64,000 nucleotides of DNA, from positions 2,792,501 through 2,856,500 of the forward strand of contig NZ_JAYKZY010000002.1 in assembly GCF_035818615.1 (NCBI RefSeq), given 5' to 3'. Below are positions 34,512-43,011 of the stretch, piece after piece; position 1 is the first letter of the stretch, and the number at the start of each line of letters is the position of its first letter. This DNA comes from Sphingobium sp. CR2-8 (GTDB lineage Bacteria; Pseudomonadota; Alphaproteobacteria; Sphingomonadales; Sphingomonadaceae). The translations under genes were made by a program, and so were the position numbers. Below the pieces are notes generated by a model. It had not been told where the DNA came from, searched no databases, and saw only the letters and a program-made list of their open reading frames with translations.

Positions 34512-34648
34512 GCGTATGCGATCACCGCGATCACCACATCCATCACGCTGATTTCCAGCGCGTCGCGATCCTCCAGCCCGAACAGGCTGCCGCCTTGTGG
34601 CAGGTCCGCAATATCGTCGATGGCCAGTTGCACGATCTGTTCTGGCAT
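34508..34648 (-). CDS. 46-residue peptide, first gene of the unassigned operon
   Basis: The frame encodes MPEQIVQLAIDDIADLPQGG followed by a segment with SLFGLEDRDALEIS and the hydrophobic end VMDVVIAVIAYA. A very strong ribosome-binding site (GGAGGAGG) precedes ATG 34648, and its stop overlaps the next start (ATGA), so it is a real translated gene rather than a chance frame. There are no cysteines and no signal peptide. Charged N-terminal helix, a QGG segment and a distinct C-terminus resemble a leader-core arrangement of ribosomally made peptides, but it could also be a small regulator. No known family. Confidence 0.6.
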   Translation of the reverse strand: MPEQIVQLAIDDIADLPQGGSLFGLEDRDALEISVMDVVIAVIAYA

Positions 34649-34808
34649 AGGTCGCCTCCTCCGGTTGATACGGCTCAAAGGCTATGGCCCGCCGCATCAG
34701 CGAACCAATTAAATCGAATTAATCCTGCGGTGCGCCGTTAACCATTTCTTCGGTGCCCTTTCTTATCCTTGGTCGGCATCGGGGCCAGAATGGGGATAAG
34801 TGGACGAC
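34649..34808. promoter_or_regulatory. Divergent promoter region with an AT-rich inverted repeat
   Basis: A 160-base gap separates the 46-aa peptide gene (minus) from the receiver gene (plus). It holds an unusually AT-rich dyad, ATTAA-ATCGAA-TTAAT (34708-34723), in an otherwise GC-rich region, suitable as a promoter or operator. Specific -35/-10 boxes could not be fixed. Confidence 0.4.
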
Positions 34809-35429
34809 ATGCCGATCTTCAAGCGCAATGGCCTCCACCATGTCGCACCGGACGACGCGCCCGGCGCGCGGCCAGACCGCCGCCTGCGCCTTCTGCTGGT
34901 CGATGAAAATCCGACCGCGCGCGCCGTCGTCGCGCGTCGCCTGTCCCATCTCCATTACGACGTCGTCCTCGCCGAAAACGGCTTCGTCGCGCTCAACCAG
35001 TTGGTCGTCCGACCGGTCGACATCGTCCTGATCGACATGAGTGTGACACTTCTGCCCGCCGTCGCCACCATGCGGAAGATCCGCGCCGCCAACCTTGCGG
35101 GCAACGCCTGTTTCGTCATGATCGCCGGTCGGCAGGATAGCCAGTCCGTGGTTGAGGCGCTGGAGGCGGGGGCAGACGACCATATCGTCAAACCCTTCGA
35201 CTTCGACGTGCTGGACGCGCGCATCCGACACCTGTGCCAACGCGCGGAAAAGATCGGCGCGCTCGCCCGCCACAATGCCGAACTGGACGCGCGCATCGCC
35301 CGCCGCGCCGTGGAACTGGGCGAAACCCGCGAAGCGCTACGCGAAATGCAGGTCGATCGCGCGCGGCTCGTCTCCTCGATCCAGGCGCTGCATGACGAGG
35401 TCGAACGGCTCCAGGCCGGTCAGGGCTGA
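34809..35429 (+). CDS. Receiver-domain protein with C-terminal coiled coil
   Basis: The 206-aa protein has a CheY-like receiver: LLLVDENPTARAVVARRL (acidic pair Asp32-Glu33), IVLIDM (phospho-acceptor Asp76), FVMIAGRQDS and DDHIVKPFDF (the conserved Lys). A helical, Arg/Glu-rich coiled coil follows to the end (about residues 145-206), without DNA-binding or enzymatic domain. Such proteins act by protein contact in phosphorelays. No kinase is nearby. A GTG at 34800 is possible; ATG 34809 is preferred. It is convergent with the cysG-like gene, overlapping it by ten bases. Confidence 0.8.
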   Translation: MPIFKRNGLHHVAPDDAPGARPDRRLRLLLVDENPTARAVVARRLSHLHYDVVLAENGFVALNQLVVRPVDIVLIDMSVTLLPAVATMRKIRAANLAGNACFVMIAGRQDSQSVVEALEAGADDHIVKPFDFDVLDARIRHLCQRAEKIGALARHNAELDARIARRAVELGETREALREMQVDRARLVSSIQALHDEVERLQAGQG

Positions 35430-36175
35430 AGCACGACCCAGAGGGTCAGCCCCTCGCCCCGTTCCTCTGGCGGGCCATCCGCCACGATACGCGCCGCATC
35501 GGCCCGCGCCCGGTCTAGGATCGCCATCGGCACATCCGGCGCATGATAGAGGCGATCGGCCTGCGCCAGCATACGCGCGTCGCGCAGGCTGAGATCATCC
35601 GGGTCGCCCGACCGCAGGCGCAGGAGATAAAGTTCGCTGACATCGCTATCCGCCGCATCCGCCAGCCAGAAGTCCACATCGGGATCGAAACCCAGCGGAT
35701 CGATCGCCCCGCCCGGCGCCAGCCCCTTCGCGATCGCCTGGCGTCGTTGGGACGCATCGGGCCATAACCGCCGTAACTCCCCCCGCGCTGCGAATAAGGC
35801 CTGCGCCAGATCACCGAGCCGTGCAGGGATCATCGCCTCCAGCCGTTGCCGCAACGCCGCCGCCAGCCCCGCCGAAGCGCCGCCGGTGCCGATAGCGATC
35901 AGCACCGGATCGCGATCCACGATCGCAGGCAGCGTAAAATCGCACAGGTCCGGCATGTCGGTCGCATTTACCAGCACGCCCCGCGCGCGCAGCCGGGTCA
36001 CGGTCGCCGCGTCCCCATCCGCTACGATCGCGATCCGGGCACCGGCATCCTCCTCACCGACGACGATCGCGCCCGCCCGTTCCAGCAATCGGCGCTTGGC
36101 GTCCGCCGCCTCACCCTGCCCGGTCAGGATCACCGACCTGCCCGCCAGTTTCAGGAAGACGGGCAGGCTCTGCAT
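35420..36175 (-). CDS. Siroheme synthase N-terminal (Met8/CysG-B type) protein with a vestigial methyltransferase tail
   Basis: The first 150 residues match precorrin-2 dehydrogenase/sirohydrochlorin ferrochelatase: QSLPVFLKLAGRSVILTGQG (NAD fold), AAALRQRLEAMIPARLGDLA and an LWPDASQRR helix. The last 100 residues retain one strand-helix of a SUMT (CobA) domain: RLRSGDPDDLSLRDARMLAQ, then a segment like the ADVVLYD stretch, but the rest of that domain is missing. This gives 251 aa, against about 460 for CysG. It probably makes siroheme for sulfite or nitrite reduction. The start overlaps the lysA stop (ATGA), an odd pairing. Confidence 0.8.
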   Translation of the reverse strand: MQSLPVFLKLAGRSVILTGQGEAADAKRRLLERAGAIVVGEEDAGARIAIVADGDAATVTRLRARGVLVNATDMPDLCDFTLPAIVDRDPVLIAIGTGGASAGLAAALRQRLEAMIPARLGDLAQALFAARGELRRLWPDASQRRQAIAKGLAPGGAIDPLGFDPDVDFWLADAADSDVSELYLLRLRSGDPDDLSLRDARMLAQADRLYHAPDVPMAILDRARADAARIVADGPPEERGEGLTLWVVLQP

Positions 36176-37440
36176 CAGTCGCCGATCCAGTCGGGGATGA
36201 TGTCGCCGTCGATCAGCGCCTGGATCGGCGGACGTTCGCGCACCACCGCCCATTTATCGCCCGACACCAGCACTTCGGGGGTCAGCGGCCGACTGTTATA
36301 GGTGCCCGCCATGGTCGCGCCATAGGCACCCGCGGTCATGAAGGCGACCAGATCGCCCGCCTGCACCACATCCAGGTCGCGATGCATGGCGAAGGTGTCG
36401 CCCGTCTCGCACACCGGTCCCACCACATTGGCGGTTTCGCGCGCGCCCACGGGCTTCACCGCGCGGATATCATGCCAGGCGTCATAGAGGCTCGGCCGCA
36501 ACAGATCGTTCATCGCCGCGTCCACGATGACGAAGGGCGATTGCGCGCCCTGCTTCACCCGCACCACGCGCGACAGCAGCGCCCCTGCATTGCCCACGAT
36601 CACCCGGCCCGGCTCGAACATCAGCCGCACCGGCCAGCCCTGCGTCACGCGGCACACCATCGCGCCATAGTCGGCGGGACTGGGCGGCAAGGGCTGCGAC
36701 GGATCATAGGGCACGCCCAGCCCACCGCCCAGATCGGCAGTGCGGATGTCATGCCCCGCCGCGCGCAGCGCCGCGATCAGTGCGCCCACCTTGGTGAAGG
36801 CGGCTTCCAGCGGCGCAAGGTCTGTCAGCTGGCTGCCGATATGTACGGCCACGCCCTGCACATCCAGGCCCGGCAGAGCGCGCGCGGCGGCATAGCTTTC
36901 CAGTGCGCGATCATAGGGAATGCCGAACTTGTTTTCCGACTTGCCGGTCGAAATCTTGGCATGGGTGCCGGCATCCACGTCCGGGTTGATGCGATAGGAG
37001 ACCGGCGCGCGCTTGCCCATCGACAGCGCGACGTCGGACAGCATCTCCGCTTCCGGTTCGCTCTCCAGATTGAACTGGTAGATGTCGCGTTCCAGCGCCA
37101 GCCGCATTTCGTCCGCCGTCTTGCCGACGCCTGAAAAGACAATGCGGTTCGCAGGAATGCCCGCGGCGATCGCGCGCAGCAATTCGCCGCCCGACACCAC
37201 ATCGGCGCCCAGCCCCAGTTTCGCCAGCGTCGCCAGCACCGCGGCATTGGGATTGGCCTTCACCGCAAAGGCAATCAGCGGGTTGTCGAGCGCGCTCAGG
37301 CCTTCGCGGAAAACAGCAACATGGCGCTCCAGCGTCGCGGTCGAATAGACATAGACGGGCGTGCCGACGGCGTCGGCGATCACATCCAGCGGCACCTGCT
37401 CCACCTGCATGGCGCCATCGACATAGGTAAAATGATCCAA
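36175..37440 (-). CDS. lysA: Diaminopimelate decarboxylase
   Basis: LysA makes lysine from meso-diaminopimelate with PLP. The 421-aa product shows the PLP-lysine motif FAVKANPN (Lys61), GADVVSGGELLRAI, the HIGSQ histidine segment, the Gly-rich DLGGGLGVPY, EPGR, and the substrate motif GPVCETGD with its Cys, then AYGATMAGTYNSRP. lptM and argH lie upstream on the same strand, an order shared by many proteobacteria. A family-1 repeat sits in the gap between lptM and lysA. Confidence 0.96.
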   Translation of the reverse strand: MDHFTYVDGAMQVEQVPLDVIADAVGTPVYVYSTATLERHVAVFREGLSALDNPLIAFAVKANPNAAVLATLAKLGLGADVVSGGELLRAIAAGIPANRIVFSGVGKTADEMRLALERDIYQFNLESEPEAEMLSDVALSMGKRAPVSYRINPDVDAGTHAKISTGKSENKFGIPYDRALESYAAARALPGLDVQGVAVHIGSQLTDLAPLEAAFTKVGALIAALRAAGHDIRTADLGGGLGVPYDPSQPLPPSPADYGAMVCRVTQGWPVRLMFEPGRVIVGNAGALLSRVVRVKQGAQSPFVIVDAAMNDLLRPSLYDAWHDIRAVKPVGARETANVVGPVCETGDTFAMHRDLDVVQAGDLVAFMTAGAYGATMAGTYNSRPLTPEVLVSGDKWAVVRERPPIQALIDGDIIPDWIGD

Positions 37441-37502
37441 AGTCTGTTCCTGCGTCTTCGCTCTCTAGGGTGACATGCGTGAAACCAGTTTGATATCTAT
37501 CT

Positions 37503-37578
37503 CCGTTCGCCCTGAGCCTGTCGAAGGGCTACTCTTCTCTCCAAGAAGGCAGGGCTTCGACAAGCTTAGCCCGAACGG
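37503..37578. repeat. Dispersed palindromic repeat, family 1 (copy E)
   Basis: The left arm 37503-37528 contains TTCGCCCTGAGCCTGTCGAA and the right arm 37552-37578 its inverse with two changes (TTCGACAAGCTTAGCCCGAA). The loop has CTTCTCTCCAAGAAGG, itself partly palindromic. It lies upstream of lysA, between lptM and lysA, and may affect read-through. Confidence 0.85.
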
Positions 37579-37622
37579 CGCTGGTTTAAGGGTTCATATT
37601 CAACAAAGGATAGTAAACAGGT

Positions 37623-37880
37623 CTATTGCGGCGTCTTTTCGGGCGGCAGGTCGAACGGGTCGTCACCGCGCTGGCGGGACTGGGTCAGCAATTCCACACT
37701 GCGCTCGGGTCGCGCCTGGATGGACGGCTGCATCAGTTGCGCGGCGGTCGGCGCGGTCGCCGCGCCCACCGGGACGGCGGGAAGATTCTGCCCCTGTACG
37801 GGTTTCAGCGCCGGACGCCCACCACAGGCGGCCAGCGCCAGCGCCGTCAGTCCCAACCCGGCCAGCGTCCGTATCTTCAT
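37623..37880 (-). CDS. lptM: Small lipoprotein, LptM (YifL)-like
   Basis: An 85-aa lipoprotein with lipobox ALAAC (Cys19) followed by [11 protein letters not shown], a short hydrophilic chain and no domain. LptM helps mature the LptD-LptE lipopolysaccharide translocon. The assignment rests on the form (tiny lipoprotein with a CG...P start) and on its conserved place between argH and lysA. The start overlaps the argH stop by four bases. Confidence 0.75.
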   Translation of the reverse strand: MKIRTLAGLGLTALALAACGGRPALKPVQGQNLPAVPVGAATAPTAAQLMQPSIQARPERSVELLTQSRQRGDDPFDLPPEKTPQ

Positions 37881-39247
37881 GCGCCCAGTTCCTCTTTCGC
37901 CTGTGCGATCCGCGCCCGCACCTGTACCGGCGCGGTGCCGCCATGGCTCTGGCGGCTGGCGACCGATGCGTCCACGGTCAGCACCGCATAGATGCGATCG
38001 TCGATCCGCGCGTCGATATCCTGCAACGTCGCGATCGGCAACTGGTCGAGCGATACGCCCGCCGCCTCCGCCGCCGCCACCGCCCGGCCCGTGATATGAT
38101 GCGCCTCGCGGAACGGAATGCCGCCTTCGCGCACCAGCCAATCGGCCAGATCGGTCGCGGTCGCGAAGCCGCTTTCGGCCAGGCCGCGCATCCGGTCGGT
38201 GCGGAACGTCACCGTCTCGATCATGCCGGTCATCGCCGCGATCGACAGACCCAGCAGGTCGTGCGCTTCGAACACCGGCGGCTTGTCGTCCTGCATATCT
38301 TTGGAATAGGCGAGCGGCAGGCCCTTCATCGTCACACACAGCGCAGTCATGCAGCCCATGATCCGCCCGGCATGGCCACGCACCAGTTCGGCCGCGTCGG
38401 GATTGCGCTTCTGCGGCATGATCGAACTGCCGGTCGAATAGGCGTCCGGCAGCTTGACGAAGCCGAAGAGCTGGCTCGCCCAGATGATGAACTCTTCCGC
38501 CAGTCGCGACAGGTGCAGCGACGCTTGGGTCGCGGCCATCAGATAGTCGAGCGCGAAGTCGCGGTCGGACACGCTGTCCAGGCTGTTGTCGGTCGGCTTG
38601 GCGAAGCCCAAGGCCGCCGCCGTCGCATGGCGATCGATCGGAAAGCCGGTCCCTGCCAGCGCCGCCGCGCCCAGCGGACACTCGTTCGCCCGCGCGCGCG
38701 CATCGGCAAAGCGGCTGCGGTCCCGGCGCACCATTTCATAATAGGCCATCAGATGATGGCCCAACGTCACCGGCTGCGCGGATTGCAGATGGGTAAAGCC
38801 CGGCATCACCGCGTCGGCATTCTCTTCGGCCCGCGTCAGCAGGGCGCGCTGGAGGCCGATCAGTCCCGCTTCGACCTCGTCGATCGCATCGCGCACCCAC
38901 AGGCGAAAATCGGTCGCGACCTGATCGTTGCGGCTGCGCGCGGTGTGCAATCGCCCGGCCGTGGGGCCGATCAGCTTCGCCAGGCGCGACTCCGTGACCA
39001 TATGAATATCTTCCAGGTCCAGGTTCACCGGGACACCATCGGCCTCATATTCGGCCGCAATCCGGTTCAGACCCTCGGTGATCGCTTGCGCATCCTCGCC
39101 TTCCACGATGCCCTGTTGGGCCAGCATCGCGACATGCGCCTTGGACCCGGCGATATCTTGTTTCCACAATCGCTTGTCGAAGGGGATGGAGGCATTTATC
39201 TCACGCATGATCGATGCCGGGCCGGCGGCGAACCGGCCGCCCCACAT
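37877..39247 (-). CDS. argH: Argininosuccinate lyase
   Basis: ArgH splits argininosuccinate to arginine and fumarate. The 456-aa product begins [20 protein letters not shown] and carries [52 protein letters not shown] residues (here [20 protein letters not shown]), and the signature [12 protein letters not shown] with the catalytic loop. An upstream extension of the frame to 39412 does not match the family. It is divergent from the TlpA-like gene, 19 bases apart, and starts the argH-lptM-lysA run. Confidence 0.96.
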   Translation of the reverse strand: MWGGRFAAGPASIMREINASIPFDKRLWKQDIAGSKAHVAMLAQQGIVEGEDAQAITEGLNRIAAEYEADGVPVNLDLEDIHMVTESRLAKLIGPTAGRLHTARSRNDQVATDFRLWVRDAIDEVEAGLIGLQRALLTRAEENADAVMPGFTHLQSAQPVTLGHHLMAYYEMVRRDRSRFADARARANECPLGAAALAGTGFPIDRHATAAALGFAKPTDNSLDSVSDRDFALDYLMAATQASLHLSRLAEEFIIWASQLFGFVKLPDAYSTGSSIMPQKRNPDAAELVRGHAGRIMGCMTALCVTMKGLPLAYSKDMQDDKPPVFEAHDLLGLSIAAMTGMIETVTFRTDRMRGLAESGFATATDLADWLVREGGIPFREAHHITGRAVAAAEAAGVSLDQLPIATLQDIDARIDDRIYAVLTVDASVASRQSHGGTAPVQVRARIAQAKEELGA

Positions 39248-39266
39248 GCTGTTGGAGCCTGCTTCC

Positions 39267-39899
39267 GTGATATCGTCATTCCGCGCGCTAATGATACTGC
39301 TCCTGCCTGCCGCTCTGGCGGCCTGCGATAGGCAATCCCCGCCGCCGGAGCAAGCCAATGCCGCCCTGTCAGGCGAGGTTCCCGCAACATCCGGGGAAGC
39401 GCCGTCGGGCAAAGGCGACGGCGCGACGAAGAAGGACGGCGCCTTCGACTATCGGCTCGACCGCAGCAAGGCGGGAACGCCCGCGCCCGCCTTCGCCTTC
39501 CTCGATCCTGACGGCGGGGAAAAGACGTTGCAGGATTTCGCGGGCAAGCCGCTGCTCGTCAATCTCTGGGCCACCTGGTGCGCGCCCTGCATCGCGGAAA
39601 TGCCGACACTTGATCGGATCGCGGCGACCTATGGCCCCAAGGGGCTGGCCGTCCTCACCATCTCGCAGGACAATCAGGGCCTCAAAGCCGCCAAGCCCTT
39701 CTTCGCCAAACATGACCTGCCGCACCTCAAGGGCTGGGCCGACCCCGAAAACCAGTTCGGCTTCCACTATGCCAGCGGTCTTTTGCCCACCACGGTCATT
39801 TATGACCGCCAAGGCAAGGAAATGGTGCGGGTGATCGGCGCGATGGATTGGGAAGGGCCGGAAGCCGGGGCGCTGATCGACGCGGCGATGGCGTCCTGA
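39267..39899 (+). CDS. TlpA-like thioredoxin-fold lipoprotein
   Basis: A 210-aa lipoprotein: signal [13 protein letters not shown] (Cys20), a low-complexity linker, then a TlpA/ResA domain with [20 protein letters not shown] (active site Cys105-Cys108), [14 protein letters not shown] and [13 protein letters not shown] (cis-Pro). Such proteins reduce disulfides in the cell envelope, often for cytochrome c or copper-site maturation. GTG 39267 is preferred because GGAG lies nine bases upstream; ATG 39291 would remove part of the signal. Argument for maturation of the cytochrome c at 50.4 kb is only by function. Confidence 0.88.
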   Translation: MISSFRALMILLLPAALAACDRQSPPPEQANAALSGEVPATSGEAPSGKGDGATKKDGAFDYRLDRSKAGTPAPAFAFLDPDGGEKTLQDFAGKPLLVNLWATWCAPCIAEMPTLDRIAATYGPKGLAVLTISQDNQGLKAAKPFFAKHDLPHLKGWADPENQFGFHYASGLLPTTVIYDRQGKEMVRVIGAMDWEGPEAGALIDAAMAS

Positions 39900-39923
39900 G
39901 CGGCAACTTCAGCATATGATGAT

Positions 39924-39948
39924 GGCGGGCGGCACAAGACCGCCCGCC
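39924..39948. terminator. GC hairpin after the TlpA-like gene
   Basis: A perfect 9-bp stem GGCGGGCGG/CCGCCCGCC with a 7-base loop lies 25 bases past the stop. A T-tract is not present, so its termination strength is unsure. Confidence 0.5.
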
Positions 39949-39989
39949 ATCTGGAAATCACCAAGACGAACAACCATCAAAAATCCGCC

Positions 39990-40197
39990 ATGCCAACTGG
40001 TTGCAAAATGGCATGGTATCGATGCAGAAATCTCAATTGCAGGAATTTGCAGATCACCAATATCCTGAACGACTTTGTTCCTGGAACTATTCTTGCAATA
40101 TTGCATTTTTAATGCGTTTTTTTGCAGTGCAATGGAGGGTTTCCTTTAATCGTCCGTCGTTCCCCTTGTCATCATAATGCATAAACAGGGGGCATGA
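39990..40197 (+). promoter_or_regulatory. AT-rich regulatory region with a TTGCA half-site array, upstream of the TonB receptor
   Basis: This stretch is much richer in A/T than its surroundings and has no gene. TTGCA occurs at 40001, 40037, 40047, 40093, 40101 and 40122, with TGCAA at 40094 and 40128. Two of them form the perfect palindrome TGCAATATTGCA (40094-40105). A 5-mer is expected about once per kilobase per strand in random sequence, so the cluster suggests repeated binding of one regulator, for example of Lrp/AsnC or AraC type. No candidate regulator gene is adjacent. Confidence 0.5.
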
Positions 40198-42849
40198 ATG
40201 ACGCGACTGTCCGCGCTCAAACTTTCACTTATTCTGGCTTCGTCCTGGTCCGCCTGCGCCATTGCGCAGGATGCACCGCAAGAGCCGCAGGCCGACGATG
40301 GCTCCGCCATCATCGTGACCGGCACACGCGCCGTCGGCATTTCCGCCGCCGAGTCCGCTGCCCCGGTCCAGGTGCTGAGCGAAGAGGCGATCAGCCATGT
40401 CGGCCAGCCGAACCTCAACCAGGTTCTGACCCAGATGGTGCCGGGCTTCACCGCCCAGACGCAGGGCACCGACTTGTCCAGCTTCTCGCTGTCGGCCCGC
40501 CTGCGCGGCCTCAGCCCCAACCACACGCTGGTCCTGGTCAATGGCAAGCGCCGCCACGGAAACGCCATTCTTCAGGTGATTTCCGGCGCGTTCCAGGGTT
40601 CCGCCGCCCCCAGCATCGACGTCATTCCGCCCGACGCGATCTCGCGCGTCGAAGTGCTGCAGGAAGGCGCGGCCGCCGTCTACGGCACCGACGCGATCGC
40701 AGGCGTCCTCAACTTCATCCTCAAGGACAATGATGAAGGCGGCACGTTCAAGGTCACCGGCGGCCAATATTATGACAGCGAAGGCGAACTCTTCTCCGCC
40801 TCGGGCAATGTCGGCTTCAAGCTGGGCGAGGACGGCTTCTTCAACCTGACGCTGTTCCACCGTCGTCAGGATTACACCACCGTCGGCCAGGGCCAGGTGC
40901 TCGTCACCCAACAAAATGGTGCGCTGCAACCCAATGCGCCTGCCCAATGGTCGAACCTTGCGGGCGACACACTGGCTGGCATCAATGGCGGCCAGCCCAA
41001 GACCAACCTCAACGTCGCCTTCTACAATTTCGGCTATGATTTCGGCGGCGTCGAACTCTACAGCTTCGGCGACTATAGCCGCCGCGAAGGCTGGGCGAAG
41101 CAGGGCTACCGCCATCCCAAGCGCATCTGCTACGAAACCAACGCCGCTGGCGCGGTCATCAACGATGGCGGCAACGTCACCAACACAGCCTATAATCCCA
41201 ATGTCTGCTACGCCAACACCGGCGTGGTCGGCATGGTGCCGCTCCAGCATGTGATCGAAAACGAATATAGCTTCACCATTGGCGCCAAGGGCGAATTTGG
41301 CGGTGGCTGGAACTATGACGTGTCCGGCACCTATGGCGCGCAGAAGGATGACATCTGGACCGAAGCGTCAGCGCACCGCGAAATCTGGCGGGAAAGCTCG
41401 GCAGCGGCGCGACAGGGCATCGGCGTAGCCAACTCGCCCGACAGCGCTTATGACGGCGGGTTCAAGCTGGCGCAGACCACCCTCACCACCGACATCCGCA
41501 AGGAATTCGATGCGGGCATGGCCAACCCGATCACGCTGGCCTTCGGTGGCGAATATCGCAAGGATGAATATGAAATCCTCGCAGGCGATTCCATCTCGAC
41601 ATACAAGACGGGCGTCCAGTCCTTCCCGGGCTACAAGGCGACGGACGCGGGCGACTTCCAGCGGAGTTCCAAGGCTGGCTATCTTAACCTGATCGCCAAG
41701 CCGGTCGATAGCTGGAGCGTCGACCTTGCAGGCCGCTATGAAGACTATACGGATTTCGGCGACACCCTGATCGGCAAGATCACCAGCCGCTACGACTTCT
41801 CGGACGCCTTCGCCATACGCGGCACAGCCAGCACCGGCTTCCGCGCACCGACGCTTCAGGAACAGAAATATTCGACCATCAACGTCGGCCCGACCAGCGC
41901 CGTCGCACAGTTGCCCGCCGGCACCCCTGCCGCCGCGCTGCTGGGCTTCAATTCGCTCAAGCCGGAAAAATCGAAGAATTTCTCGGCCGGTTTCGTCGTC
42001 CGCCCGGTTAGCAAGCTGGCCATTACGGTCGATGGTTATCTGATCAAGATCAAGGATCGCATCACCGGTACGGCGGCGCGCAATGCCGTCTTGAACGGCG
42101 TACCTCAGCCAGGCGGCGCCGAAATTCTCAACGCCCTCAACTCTGCGGGCATTGTGTTGGATAGCGCTCTGTTCACAGCTGGCACCATCGGTGTGTCAAG
42201 CTTCACGAACGGCATCGATACCCGGACCTGGGGTATCGACTTCTCGGCCAGCTATCCGGTGGCGCTGGACTTCGGTTCGCTCAATCTCTCCCTGGTGGCC
42301 AACTATAACAAGACGAAGATCACCAATAACAAGGTGGGCTACCCGATCTTCAACGCGGCGTCGGAAAGCAACATCGAACGATCCAACCCTGATTATAAGA
42401 TCGTTGCCAACGCGCTGTTCAAGAGCGGTGCATTCAGCCTGAACCTGCGTGAGACCTTCTACGGCAAGACCAGCGTATTGGTTCGTCCCGCCTTCAACGC
42501 AAGGACGCCAAGCGGTGGCCTTCCTTCGGGCGGCTTCCTGATCGCGGACGGCGCTATCACGAACGGCATCAACGCCAACCAGCTCTACTTCAACGGCGTG
42601 GCCAAGGCAGCGGCGATCACCGACCTGGAAGTCAATTACGACTTCACCGATGCGGTGACCTTCTCGCTGGGTGCGAACAACCTGTTCAACAAGAAGCCGG
42701 AAATTCCCAAGCTTCTCGAAAGCGTGACGGTGGCGCCCGGCGTATCGCCTTATGAAAACGGCTCGGGTTCCTACAGCGCCTCCTACGGCCACAGCCCCTA
42801 CAGCACGTCGGGCGGTTATTATTACGCCCGCATCGACTTCCGCTTCTAA
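40198..42849 (+). CDS. TonB-dependent outer-membrane receptor
   Basis: The 883-aa receptor has a signal peptide (SLILASSWSACAIA), a TonB-box-like region with IIVTGTR, a plug domain (LNQVLTQMVPGFTAQ, SARLRGLSPNHTLVLVNGKR, DVIPPDAISRVEVLQEGAAA, YGTDAIAGVLNFIL), and a 22-strand barrel ending in FSLGANNLFNKKPEIP and a C-terminal aromatic residue (YYYARIDFRF). This is the large CirA/FhuE-like class of sphingomonads. The ligand is unknown; the two following genes for an exported PLP enzyme and an exported RidA suggest an amino-acid-like or peptide nutrient. GGGGGC lies just before ATG 40198. Confidence 0.94.
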   Translation: MTRLSALKLSLILASSWSACAIAQDAPQEPQADDGSAIIVTGTRAVGISAAESAAPVQVLSEEAISHVGQPNLNQVLTQMVPGFTAQTQGTDLSSFSLSARLRGLSPNHTLVLVNGKRRHGNAILQVISGAFQGSAAPSIDVIPPDAISRVEVLQEGAAAVYGTDAIAGVLNFILKDNDEGGTFKVTGGQYYDSEGELFSASGNVGFKLGEDGFFNLTLFHRRQDYTTVGQGQVLVTQQNGALQPNAPAQWSNLAGDTLAGINGGQPKTNLNVAFYNFGYDFGGVELYSFGDYSRREGWAKQGYRHPKRICYETNAAGAVINDGGNVTNTAYNPNVCYANTGVVGMVPLQHVIENEYSFTIGAKGEFGGGWNYDVSGTYGAQKDDIWTEASAHREIWRESSAAARQGIGVANSPDSAYDGGFKLAQTTLTTDIRKEFDAGMANPITLAFGGEYRKDEYEILAGDSISTYKTGVQSFPGYKATDAGDFQRSSKAGYLNLIAKPVDSWSVDLAGRYEDYTDFGDTLIGKITSRYDFSDAFAIRGTASTGFRAPTLQEQKYSTINVGPTSAVAQLPAGTPAAALLGFNSLKPEKSKNFSAGFVVRPVSKLAITVDGYLIKIKDRITGTAARNAVLNGVPQPGGAEILNALNSAGIVLDSALFTAGTIGVSSFTNGIDTRTWGIDFSASYPVALDFGSLNLSLVANYNKTKITNNKVGYPIFNAASESNIERSNPDYKIVANALFKSGAFSLNLRETFYGKTSVLVRPAFNARTPSGGLPSGGFLIADGAITNGINANQLYFNGVAKAAAITDLEVNYDFTDAVTFSLGANNLFNKKPEIPKLLESVTVAPGVSPYENGSGSYSASYGHSPYSTSGGYYYARIDFRF

Positions 42850-42866
42850 ACGAGGTCACGAAGGAA

Positions 42867-42896
42867 GGGCCGGTCCACCAGGGACCGGCCCTTTTT
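42867..42896 (+). terminator. Rho-independent terminator after the TonB receptor
   Basis: GGGCCGGTCC (42867-42876) pairs with GGACCGGCCC (42882-42891), loop ACCAG, followed by TTTTT. It is a strong terminator that should separate the receptor transcript from the enzyme genes downstream, or attenuate read-through into them. Confidence 0.85.
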
Positions 42897-42918
42897 CCTT
42901 TTCAGGAAAGAGAGGCCG

Positions 42919-43011
42919 ATGCGCGTTTCCCGTCGGATGCTGCTGAACGCTACGCTGGCCGGGTCCGCTGACACAGCGCCCGCCCTTGCTCTGCCCAAAG
43001 ACCCGGCATGA
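42919..43011 (+). CDS. 30-residue Tat-signal-like ORF overlapping the PLP enzyme start
   Basis: MRVSRRMLLNATLAGSADTA followed by PALALPKDPA forms a complete short frame with a strong ribosome-binding site (GGAAAGAGAGG). It contains the twin-arginine pattern SRRMLL, and its stop overlaps the next ATG (ATGA), whose protein also begins with a twin-arginine signal. It may be the leftover signal of a deleted Tat substrate, now acting as a coupling leader that loads ribosomes for the PLP enzyme. It is too short to be an enzyme. Confidence 0.45.
   Translation: MRVSRRMLLNATLAGSADTAPALALPKDPA

Noticed and set aside
37475..39331. A 618-codon plus-strand frame over lptM and argH
   Set aside because: Shadow of certain minus-strand genes, beginning inside a palindromic repeat.
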